Positions 43,014 through 53,700 of a stretch of 64,000 nucleotides of DNA are shown piece by piece. Position 1 is the stretch's first letter. Every line of letters begins with the position of its first letter. The stretch is from Ascidia mentula. Lineage: Eukaryota; Chordata; Ascidiacea; Phlebobranchia; Ascidiidae. Made by a program: the position numbers and the translations under genes. The notes below the pieces were generated by a model. The model was given only the letters and a program-made list of their open reading frames with translations, was not told where the DNA came from and did not search any database. The DNA lies in assembly GCA_947561715.1 (NCBI GenBank), contig OX387199.1, positions 7,383,001-7,447,000 of the forward strand. The letters are read 5' to 3'.

Positions 43014-44008
43014 TACACAACTTATATTTCCTATTTTTCAAAGCATGCCTTAGCATTAGGAAAACCTCTTGAGGAATTTTGTGATTGTTTCACGACTAGA
43101 TTTTAGCTCAATACAGGTATAATATTGACGTTTGCAATCTTTCACATATTTTCTTATTCGCCTTAATTGTGCATATGAGTAAATAAAGGAATCCGATAAA
43201 TCAGTTCAGAAAGTCTGTTTGTATTGACAAACAACACTTTTCAAAGTTTTTCACAATGACAATACACGGCTTTTACGACAACAACCCGCCCAGTGTCGTC
43301 GCAACAGTCGACAAAACATGACTATATCAGTGATTTCAATGATTTGCTGTTTTTCATTCGTTTATCGCCTAGTGCTTATTTACAAGATAGTGCCCAAATT
43401 GTTACGAAAAAAATACGATTCTTGGAACTCCATTTCTGGGTACCTATTGCCAGAGCTCCACGAAAACCCACAACATCGTCACGCCTTATTCCATTACAAA
43501 ATTACTCGTGCCATTTGTGGTTTCGACGGCAACGGTGTTTGAAGTAAAGCTTGATTTCCAGTGGTTTGGGCAGAGTTCTTGGAACTAAGTTTTTTGTGCT
43601 TGCGTTTGCAACATTTCGTAGGTGGTTCTCGCTACTGAGGAAGATTGTTGCTTAGCGAGGCAATAAAGATACAAACCTACTTTTTTTTAAAAAAAGTAAA
43701 GCTTGTCAGTTTATAAGAGAGCAACGCACGACATGAGTCGCAAATCGTAGTAGCCATCGATATAGTTCACGATACAGGAAATATTAGATTTTGGCTTGTG
43801 TGGAGATTTTAAACTTCAAATTTAATTCCAATTGTTTTGGTATGTATTTGATGTAGCCACGGTAGCTAACAAAGCGCGAAATAGCAGTCCACCAGCGGAA
43901 ACAAGCCGACGCAAGCTGAAATGAAAATGTTGCAAACAAATTGCTATTTTTGAAAGAATAACTCGCACTGATGATTGCTTACAGATTTAATTAGGTGATC
44001 AAAAACTA
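43014..44008. repeat. Partial fourth copy of the array unit, no intact gene
   Basis: 43318-44008 matches the right part of units A-C (17720-18390 and equivalents) at lower identity. 43014-43317 holds no recognisable feature. Confidence 0.6.
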
Positions 44009-44470
44009 TACTTTGACGTCCATCTGATGTAGGCTGCAGTAGGATCTCCTTAGTAATCAGAAGGTTTAGCTTGCAAACAAATGCATCAAAAGATTTGCAG
44101 ATAACAAGCAAATCTAATTCAGGACATGGAATGTAGACTTCTGACTAAAAAAGACCTTCCACAAATTACACAGTGCAATGATGCGTTTTACACGAAACGA
44201 TTTCCATCACATAACATTTTTAACCTGAAAACGGAAGATATCTGCGAACGGCCCGAAAAGAACGCTGCCATCATGTCGTTATTGCAGCCACGACAGATTA
44301 TTGGATGGCGGTCTATTGGAAGGAATGGAAAATTTTTGTTTTTTAAGGAAGTGGATCATAAGGACTACGTAAACACTTTCACCAGACATAAGCCTGTTTT
44401 GGCTTTATCGTCTGTTCACACACGTACAACCGTGTATTACAAACGAACACCATTCAAATCCAGTCTGTAG
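44009..44470 (+). pseudogene. GNAT copy with internal deletion, open from 44126
   Basis: The presequence region (44009-44125) is decayed. From the ATG at 44126 a 114-codon frame reads MECRLLTKKDLPQI and LKTEDICER, then skips to IGRNGKFLFFKEVDHKDYVN and SSVHTRTTVYYKRTPF. The deletion removes the central ~130 residues, including motif A, so no acetyl-CoA site remains. The frame is intact across the join. It could encode a small protein, but decay is more likely. Confidence 0.7.
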
Positions 44471-45638
44471 CATCATGCAACACATAACTGCTTGACTGGA
44501 AAGAGTATTTGTAATTGTTTCTGATGTATCGATTCAATGGGTAATTTATACCTTTTCCCAAATCATTGCAAAATGTATATATATGTCGTGTACATTGCGC
44601 AGTCGTTGACAAGTTTTGATTCAATAAAACATAGCCCGGAATTTAACAGTTTTTTCATCATATCTTTAGCATTGAAATGCATAATATGCTTTCAGTCCAA
44701 ACGCAGCAATGAAACTCGCGCTATCAAGTGGTGCGAATACCAAGACAGGGGTGGGAATATCGAATTCACTGCTTTCCGAAGCTTCTTCTCGTTTTACCGG
44801 AATATACCATACTATTGTTGCTGCAGTTGTGGTTGTTGTAGAAGACTTTATGTTCGAACAGTTTCTAAATTAGCGCAACAACCAATCACGGAGTAGTTGT
44901 ATGAAACACAAGGGCCATAAAAAAACAGATTTGGTCACAAATTGAATACAGGCTGTTAAAAGAAAGCAACCATGCGGTGTCAAGTGCTTTATGTGGTGAG
45001 CATCTGGGTTTTATTTCATAAAACTTAATAACGTGATATCTGTCAAACACCCTTTGAAGGCGCAAATACAAACAAAATCGTTTTCAGTTTTAATAGAAAT
45101 TCGAATATTTTAATATCGCTTCCAGACACAGGTCAGAAACTTTTCTTCGCGGCTATGATGCGTTTCTGCATGGTTACCATTCCATGACATGACGAGCCAT
45201 GCACAACCTCGCGTTGCATCACCTTTGTATCCCTTGTCAGTCGTATCGCGTTAGTTACTCCGTGTAGGCATGAAACAAACTTTATCTCGCATTGTGTGCA
45301 TTCTACTTTTTTTCTAAAGTTAAGAATGTTTTCACCAATGCACATTTTCGCATGGCTTCCAAGAGCTGTTTAGTTGCGAATACGCAACACTGCATCGACA
45401 AGCAATGCATTTACAAATATTTCAAGAGCATTTGCATAAGTTCTAAATATAACTTACAGTAGCAATGCTTAATTGTAATAACTAGAGTTTAATAAATTAT
45501 GCTATAAAAAATTTATAATTTTGAAGATACAGAGCGTGATAGTGTTTTGTCTGTCACCAAACAAATATTTCTTACGGCATTTTAATCATCCCAAGTATTA
45601 TCATAGGTTAAAGCAAGTTTGCTGTGGGCCACTGTGCG
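44471..45638. repeat. Duplicated block shared with 29.6-31 kb; GNAT scrap
   Basis: Matches 29640-30930. A GNAT N-terminal scrap is at 44925-44995 (plus strand, QIWSQIEYRLLKESNH). No gene. Confidence 0.55.
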
Positions 45639-46290
45639 TTAGTAGTAAACCTTTGCGTTGGTGTGGATGGAGGACAACGCCAAACCAGGTTTCTCTCCTG
45701 TCAAAGGATCCACGCAACCGGCATATTTAACCTTTTTCAACAACTTGTACGTTCCATTTCGTTCAATACGCTTTTGTGAATAAAGCGTGCTGGTGGCAAC
45801 AACAACTATATATTCACAACCAACGTTTCTGGCAATTTCTTCTTGCATTTCGAACTTGTTGAAATACTACCACAGCCTCAAACCGTTGTATATTTGTGGC
45901 AGCCATTCCTTCCATCATAAACTTGCCAGTTTTCAAAGCTTCGAACAGATTACCTTCTAAATAACTCAAAAATCTCATCATTGTAGCAAACCTTGGGGAG
46001 CAGTGTTGTACGACATAGCAGTCAGGTTGCTGTGTCACGGTCGAGTTTCCTTCGTAAATGGTGTTGAACGTTGTGCCTATTACTTGTTTGCTGATTTTGA
46101 AATATTCCATATGAAATTCCGTTCATCACTTCCGTGGTAACACGAGCTCCGTCCATATTCTCAATATCTTGTCTTGTTAGTTTAAATATTTCTAGCAGAG
46201 GAACACTCATGGTGTAAAACTTTTCGATAAACTCCAGAACTGGGGGAGGTGCTCTTCGGCGAGAAGCCTGCATTTTTTTCAGATTTTAAC
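45639..46290 (-). pseudogene. GNAT pseudogene of the 2427-3161 type
   Basis: Three overlapping frames together cover most of the gene. An N-terminal part reads LEFIEKFYTMSVPLLEIFKL, a middle part YLEGNLFEALKTGKFMMEGM, and a C-terminal part CEYIVVVATSTLYSQKRIER to KVYY and a stop. There are at least three frame changes. A piece of the motif A region is missing (AATN joined directly to IQRFEAV). Confidence 0.8.
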
Positions 46291-46504
46291 TTTACAGTCT
46301 TCCTTTCCATGTCAAAATTGTTACGTTTCATCACATGAAACAAAAAAGAAAGCTGTAACTGGTCCACCTGATAAATAAGACAAAAACAAAGTAAGTATGT
46401 TGTGATGATAGGATGCGGATATCACGGTATTTGAAACTACGGAGCTCTATACACGTTAAAAACAATCACAAAAGCGAGCACTGTGTATATGTTATGTGGT
46501 TAAA

Positions 46505-46582
46505 GCGTTTTCATGTGAAATATGAAAACGTTTTGGTAAAGTTCACTGGCATCGAAGCCAAAGGCATTTGCCAGTGAACTTT
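46505..46582. other. Two adjacent perfect hairpins
   Basis: Arms gttttcat/atgaaaac (within 46505-46530) are followed after a few bases by aaagttcactggca (46538-46551) and its perfect complement tgccagtgaacttt (46569-46582) around a 17-base loop. No coding sequence spans them. They may be the tip of a foldback element. Confidence 0.5.
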
Positions 46583-46659
46583 ATAAAAAAAACACACAAG
46601 TATTTCATGACCATTGCAAACAAGGTGTTTCACCATAGTGTATGTTGATTAATCGCTAA

Positions 46660-46691
46660 GCTCCCGTAACTCAGTAGGTAGAGCAGTGGGA
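46660..46691 (+). mobile_element. tRNA-like 5' half (SINE head fragment)
   Basis: gctcccgtaactcagtaggt plus tagagc matches a tRNA 5' half with an A-box. It is cut off by LINE-like sequence. The matching SINE tail (ggctgatccagataggctgc) is at about 47208-47263. Confidence 0.55.
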
Positions 46692-46820
46692 CGATATGCC
46701 AACGACCAAATTATTTTCAGTGTCTCTGTCTTCCTTGACCTGGCAAAAGCATTTGACAACGTAAACCATAACATACACAACCATAACTACTTAAAAAATC
46801 ATGCAGAGAAGGAAGAGTAG
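46692..46820 (+). mobile_element. LINE reverse transcriptase fragment
   Basis: A 42-codon stretch reading RYANDQIIFSVSVFLDLAKA followed by FDNVNH. This is the motif around the first catalytic aspartate of non-LTR (LINE) reverse transcriptases, where VFLDLSKAFDTVNH is the family pattern. The rest of the LINE is missing. Confidence 0.75.
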
Positions 46821-48408
46821 TAGACCCGGGACAATGTCTGCAAGTTGTACTGCATGAAGCAAGTAAGGTTTTCAATTTTTTTATCACGCGATCCTACCGT
46901 TATTTGACAGCCTTAGCACAAATGTTGTCAATCAGTGATTTATGCCTGTGTAAATGGCGATGTCTGCCTTGCAACGTCATGCGTGAACGGAGGTTTGGCG
47001 ACAACCTGACTGAGGTAGCTTTCAATATTCAGTACTCTTGCAACTTGTCAAAAGCGATTTTTTTGCTGGATTTGCACTACACAACACCATATGCGTGAAA
47101 CCCGGGAAATCAAAAAACTTTCTCAGCAAAATAAGAACATTAGTGATAACGACAAAACAAAGTAACGTTTCATGCAAGGACAATCACAGCTATCGTATCA
47201 AGATCATGTGGCTGATCCAGATAGGCTGCAATGCCTGGGCTGCGAAGCCTGTAAACCTCATGACAGTCGTAGATAACACTGTGTTTGGGCTCTTTCTCAA
47301 AAACAGACGACTGGTGAGTTCACAGCATGTAAAGGAGAAACACAGTCGGTCAACACGAAACCAAATTTGGACCAGAGCAACTGCAGCTCGTCCAACTGTA
47401 CGACGTTGCTAATGTGTTTGCACTACTTAGTGGATACGATGTTTGAAGCACACAATAACTTTTTGCTTGTGATACAAAAACATGCCTGTATACACAGTAC
47501 AAGGGTTGGAAGATGCCTCAACTATTGAGGTTGAATATAAAACGTGCTACGCTTTACTCAACACCTCACAAGACGCATCCAATTTTATTTGGTCCCAACT
47601 TCAACGACGGTTCATTCGACCGTAACCTTTGCTACGAATTATTGACTTCACACCAAACAAAAAGGAAATATATAATGAAATAGACTCGTTCAGAAATATG
47701 TCATGGTAATTTCGTCACTGTTTTTTAAAGTCGCGTCATGTCAGTCAGTGGTAACAATGTAGCTAATGAGTTGATGAAACTTGGTAACACACCTTCATAT
47801 GATACCTTCGAGCCAGATAGCTGATCGTGCGAGGAAGTCAACAATTCAATGGCAAATTATGGAGAAATATGGAGAATCACTAAGTTTAGTTGTTTGAGTT
47901 CCCAGGTGCGCCAGTGAATCTTAACAAGTTTTCGGAACATTGCAATTTAGTTTTTAGGCATCGCACTGAAAGAAGGCGGACGTAAACTATAGTTGAGTTT
48001 GGCTGCTATCAAACATTAACTTCGACTTGACGATTTGTACTGCGTATGTAGGTTTTGTAGCATCAGGAGGGAACTGTGTAGCTGTAGCCTGTAAAAGCCA
48101 GGAGTGATAGCCAGGACATACACTTTTACTTATATAACTGCGTTGTCATACGTTTTGTTAGCATGTGGGACTATACACAATATCAGGATAAATTCCGGTA
48201 TATTTGAATCACTTTGCATGAGATATGCACGCTCAAGTGGAAGAGATATTCTTTGTAAAGATAACTTCTAGTAGGCTTAGCAATATTTTTCGCAATGCTG
48301 TATGTTGGTGATAGTGTTTTTGCAGATTAAAAACACCCTCGCGTGCACCAGATTAACTTTCTGAAGTCATTTTACATAAGTGTTGATGTTTATCCAAACA
48401 CTGGCAAA
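46821..48408. other. Mostly unassigned sequence with a SINE tail at 47208-47263
   Basis: Apart from the SINE tail fragment I see no coding homology, repeat copy or RNA gene. The last ~100 bases before 48409 should hold the promoter of the next gene, but no clear TATA box is visible. Confidence 0.4.
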
Positions 48409-49146
48409 ATGGAGTATTGCAAGCTTCAAAGTCAGGAAAGTCAAGATGACCATCAACCTCGCAAGGTAAACGGAACTGAAAATATTGAATTTAGACTTTT
48501 GACAGAGAAAGATCTTCCCCAAGTCTTCGATTTCATCGAAAGGTTTTTTACCATGCAAAATCCCATACGTAAGGTTTTCAAACTCACAAGAGAAGACATT
48601 GGCGATTACGACAAACTTCGTGCAGCAGAAATAATCAAGGACAACGGATCTTTCGGCTTCTTCCACAAGGTCGACAAGCAATTGGTGAGCATGATCATGT
48701 ACTCTGTCTACGACCATAAAGCTGAAAAGGCATTAAATGCAGCCAGTAAAATTGCCAGTCACTCTCCCAAATTTGAATCGATGATTAGATTTATGCAGCT
48801 CTTGGAACGTGACCTGTTAAAGGAACTGAAAATGGACAAAGTTCTAATGTCAGTTTTGGGGGCTACAGACCCCCGATACTTGGGTTTAGGTCTTTTGCGG
48901 TCTTCTTGTATTTTAAAAGCAGTACAGAAACTGCTCAGAGATACTGGCTGTGAAGGTTCTTTGGCAATATCTGTTTCCGGTTTTTCACGTATAAATGTTA
49001 ATCGAAGAGCGGGTTTCTCTGTTGTAAGAGAATTTAAATATAAGGACTACGTGGATCCACTGACAGGAAAGAAGCCCGACTTGGCGTTGTCAGATTTTCA
49101 TTCCACTGCTACTGTGTACCTTTTTCTACCGAAACCAAACTTGTAG
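48409..49146 (+). CDS. GNAT N-acetyltransferase, AANAT-like (intact, 245 aa)
   Basis: Single-exon frame of 245 residues from the ATG at 48409 (context caaaATGG). Upstream in-frame codons lack an ATG. Blocks are NIEFRLLTEKDLPQVFDFIE, REDIGDYDKLRAAEIIKDNG, GSFGFFHKVDKQLVSMIMYS, motif A GATDPRYLGLGLL, then SVVREFKYKDYVDPLTGKKP and the end FHSTATVYLF. RYLGLG fits the acetyl-CoA loop R/Q-x-x-G-x-G fully, so it is a good candidate for an active enzyme. No mitochondrial-type leader: the N-terminus is polar and charged. It stands apart from the duplicated modules, has no copy in the window, and is the most divergent member. This suggests an older paralogue outside the recent expansion. Confidence 0.86.
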   Translation: MEYCKLQSQESQDDHQPRKVNGTENIEFRLLTEKDLPQVFDFIERFFTMQNPIRKVFKLTREDIGDYDKLRAAEIIKDNGSFGFFHKVDKQLVSMIMYSVYDHKAEKALNAASKIASHSPKFESMIRFMQLLERDLLKELKMDKVLMSVLGATDPRYLGLGLLRSSCILKAVQKLLRDTGCEGSLAISVSGFSRINVNRRAGFSVVREFKYKDYVDPLTGKKPDLALSDFHSTATVYLFLPKPNL

Positions 49147-49191
49147 CTGTATATGTTAGTTATTATAGCCTACTAGAAGCACAATGAACCA

Positions 49192-49197
49192 AATAAA
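49192..49197 (+). terminator. Poly(A) signal of the 48409-49146 gene
   Basis: AATAAA 46 bases past the stop codon. Confidence 0.6.
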
Positions 49198-50754
49198 TAC
49201 AATTTTGTCAACACGTTCTTTCGTTGAATCATGATTTAAAATGGAAGTTGTGTTCATACAGAATTTGCTATAATTTCAACCATCATGCACTGTAAATCTT
49301 GTGTGACTCTTTGTGTGGATCTATTCTCTCCCAAATACGCGGTGTCTATATCTTCAGTATTGTCGTTTTTCGAAACGTCGCAAACACTAGCATCGTTTGA
49401 AAATCAAATGTCCATGAACACCTTTGAGTTTTAAACTGCTAAAAGACTACTTACTATTAATTAAGGTTTCTTGTCGTGAAATATCATTAATTTATGTGAA
49501 ACTGCTGTGTCTAGCATGTATTTCATGGGAGTAACTATGATTTTGGACCCCATACCTACATTGACAACAATTAAATTCAAAGTAATCACAAGTCAGATAA
49601 TTTTGCTTAGAATGTCGAAGGACTGCGAAATGTTACAACCAAGTAAGAGTCTTTAAAAACACATAGCTTTGCGCATTATTAATTACCACGTGGTGGGCGG
49701 ATTGTTTGATCGCCACAGCACCGACCGGTTTCTGTTCTGAGACCTGAGTGCCACCGATCTACAATTCAGATAGAATGAGACTGAAACTACGTCGATTTTT
49801 TAATGGAATGAAACCAGTCTTCATCATCTATTTGCACCAACAAAGCAATATCGATACACAAAGCTTCGCTGTTTTTTTGTGATGGTAGAGTTTCTGTGGT
49901 ACATATTTAACGATCTTAAAAACGATTACCTTCCTCAACGTTAAAGTGAAAAACCATTCGCTTAAATACAAAATGCCCAAAACGAAAAACATTTTTTGAA
50001 CTCAGTGAAATTGGTTAGGCATAAAACAAGCGTTTCCGTTGGTTTTATGCCAATGTTTCTTTTTTAAAAAGGTTTGCCACACTGGCCGTTTTCCAGACAA
50101 ATTTCTTAAATCTGGTCGTTTTTTGCCACCAAAGTTATCTTTTACTGGCAAACCTGCTCTAAAGATTTTGTTCTTTTCATTGAAATAAATTTAAAAAATG
50201 AATCTATATTTGTCTGTGAAGGTGGGGTGATGGATGTTGGTTAAGTTGACGAATCTAACAATGAAGTGCTAATCGTACAGTGATGAATTGTGGTTTTATG
50301 TAAGGCGCATTTCTCTGCAAAACAGCCTGAAACATAAGCGGAGAATAATGTCCAAGCGGCACCAGGGGCTGTTAATGTTTTTTACTTCGTATTCGGAAAT
50401 CCTCCGCAAAAAATCTTAAATGCACTTTTTTTGCATCATATCGTAAAATTTTCCGCAAGTTGAAGGTTTTACCAGCGTCAAGCAAACGGTGGATTTTATA
50501 TGTATTGCGCTATAATACACGATATAAATAAAAGTTTACAACGAATGCAAGAATCTTGCGCTTCGAGGTGTTGTGCAAAATCGGTTCAAATTGTCTTCAC
50601 CACTTTCCGGGTTTTCTTAATGACTTGTCACCGACCGTGGAAAATATCCTGGAACTAATGCTGGGGAATTTCGATAATGGCCGATGTCTGTACTCGTATC
50701 GACCTTGTTTGCTTCGTCTTTACTTGTTTTTGTTTTTATTCCCTTCTCTGTCAC
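49198..50754. other. Intergenic; duplication starts near 50264
   Basis: 49.2-50.25 kb has no recognised feature. From about 50264 (aagtgctaatcgtacagtga) the sequence matches 60024 onward, marking the left edge of the tandem kinase-gene duplication. A candidate minus-strand poly(A) signal AATAAA at 50735-50740 lies 15 bases past the kinase gene's stop. Confidence 0.5.
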
Positions 50755-53700
50755 TTATTTCATTCTTGCTTCCTCCAGCAATGTATTGAGAATATTTATT
50801 TTGACGCCTATTACGTAGTCATCAAGATCGTCGTCCTCCATATCGGCTTTTATAGAATGCGTAGATTCAATGCTCTTCACTGGAGGTAAGCTGTCTTTTT
50901 TTCCGATATCGTGATTTTGTAATGACTCTTTGTCGGTTGCAACTGGAAGTTTGACAAAAGCTTGCGTAGTTTTCCAATCTTTCACGTCACCTTTCCTCAC
51001 GACAAAATTCGATGCTTCATCCTCAACAACAGCTAGAGGTGAAATTTTTTCATCACCTGAAGAAAACACAATAAGAAAAATATCAAAGTTTTCCCATTGG
51101 TTTAGTTGGTTGTTTACATAGAAACTTAAAAGTAGAATAGGTTTCTCCGGAGACACAGCAATAATGGGAATCAATGCAATTTTCTATTACATAACGACGA
51201 AAGTTTAAAAACACCTGACAAATTTATGCACATGTGTATATCGAAAAGCCTTCATAAAAAATAGAAATATTACCATTTATATTTGTGGAATCCACTCGAT
51301 ATTTCATGTTCTTTGTCTTCTGGGTGTCATTGGAATATGGTTGCTAGAAAACAGTTTTAACATTCAGCAATTACGAAACAACTTGGCCTACTAATATATT
51401 ACAAAAACTAACTTTAAATGTTGTTTGATCTACATCTCGTTCCTCCGACCGTAGGGAATTTTCATTTAAATGGGCTTCAGGATTTGATTGCTAAAATGGT
51501 GATGATTTTTTTAAATATTTGTGTTTTTCGCCTTCGTTTAAGGCTTACTTGTTCACATTTCTCAACACAAGCAGATGCAACTTCTGAAACAACAGTCTTT
51601 TCAGTGCATTCTCTTTTTTTCAGGAACAATTTCTTTTGAAACCACTTCAACAGCCCTCCTGTTTTTTTGGTTTTTGCCGGTTTACCCTTCTTTTTTATCA
51701 GTTCTGCAAAAAGTTTCAGTGTTTAAAGAAATCTCAATCTCGCTCAATTCAACTTTGACAATTTTTTGGATGTCGCACCAAGAAAAGTGCAAAGCAAATA
51801 TACCGTAGTTAAAAAATCAAATATATTGTCAACTGCACCTGCTGGAGTGTAAGAGCAAGATGGACTTCCATTTCTTTTAACTACCTCATGTTTCTCCAGA
51901 GAGCACAATTCTTCTTGGTTTCGTTTTAAAATCTTTAAAATTTTACAAAAATAAACTTAGTTTATCAATTCATGCATGTATAGTGGGCAAAATTAATCAC
52001 TGACCAGTTTACTTTTCTTTAATATTTTTGTTTCCCCCGCAGCCTGGTTTTCATCCAACGATCCTTCCTCAGGAGGGGAAATTTTGAAACTACTCGGACT
52101 GCCTTCGATGACATCCAAATCGATGCCTGGAATTGGCGCTTGTTTTTCTATCGAGCGCATTTTTTCCTCTACTCCTTGGTTTTTCTTTCCTTCTTTTTCG
52201 CTCAATTCTTTTTTCAAGGAATCCAGCATTGTTTCAATGACAAATACTTTTGCTGCAGAGTCATTTTGAAGATCTTCATTTTTGAAACTATTAATGGAGT
52301 CTGAAACTTGGAGTAGAGGTTCAAGCATGTCATGAAAATCCGAATAATTTGGCGATGATAAGTCTTCCGATGAATTGAAAGACGATGCAGAGCTCATTTT
52401 AAAATAAGAAATACTTCGATAGGTTGAAAATGCTGAGTAATTTTCTGAAAACGACATGTTGTTTGGCTGCTTAGTCACATTTTCGATGCTTAAAGAAGCC
52501 TCGTTGTGCAATTGTGCCAAGTCCATTTCTTTTGAGCCACAAGATCCTGGAATTTAATGAAATGATTAAATATGTGAAATAAATTTTTATTGTTTGCAAT
52601 TCAGTACCGTTGCTAGAGATTACATTTGGTACTTCGACATCATCAAAGACCGGTGGTAAAATTTGCTTTTCATCATCTAAACAAAACAGCAAAATTTGTT
52701 TTTAAATTATCGTTGAAAGATTAAAGAACGTAATTTGTTTACTGACAACACGGTTTAATCTCGCATCGAAGTGGCCACACCGCACTTTAAAACAATTAAG
52801 TTTCCTGATTTTAAGTAAAATCGTCGCAAAAATACGCTTGATTTATTTGTAAAAAATTAACGTGAATGTAACATGCATCATGCTTCCCCTGATTCGGTAT
52901 AAATGCCAGTTTTTCCGAGACCATTGTACACGTATGGGATATTCATCATGTTTTGGGAAATTACTTCACCAAGGAATTTTGTTAGCACGTTGTGCGTGTC
53001 ATAAGTAGTGTGGATTTGAAACGTAATTTTGTCGTAAATCTGTTATGCAACGTAACTAAAAAAAACGTTTTTTTCCAAAAATGTCGTTTCTTTTTGTGAT
53101 ATAGTCCATATATGATTTCATGCAAATTGCATCAATAATTTATGTTGTTGTTTAACTTAGCACTGTGTTTAAGTTTGTTGCACTTTATCGATGATTTCCC
53201 TTTTAGCATAGCAATATTCCACACATGTAAACGTCAACAAATTATTCGGTACACCTGCAAAATTACCTCTTGTATTTGTGAAATTTGTTCGGGACTTTAT
53301 ATCTTTTAGCTTCTGCTTGTCACTATTCTTCAGTTGCTACAAACATTTCAACAAATTAATATTTACAGTTGGAAAATTAGGACCATATAACAAGTTACCT
53401 TAAATATTGCTTTGTTCTCTTTTTTTTCGTCCATCGACTGCAGCACAGCAATCTCTTTTGTGTCGACTGCGGGTTTTGGCTGATAAAATAGTATAATATC
53501 GTTTGTTTCACACTTTCAACAACGCCTCAGTAATTACAAGGTGAATAAAACTTACCTTTCCATTATCCCCACTAGTAGATGTACCGGGAACTTCTGCGTC
53601 AGCAGTAGCCCGGTCAGAAGATTTCTTTTTCTTACCGAAAATTCTATTCTTAAACCATTTCAACAAACCTCCAGTTTTTTTGTTGATCGGTTTTACTCTT

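Noticed and set aside
48343-48408. Upstream extension of the 48409 GNAT gene to 48343
   Set aside because: The extension begins with GTG and has no ATG. The ATG at 48409 has a good start context and gives a family-length product.
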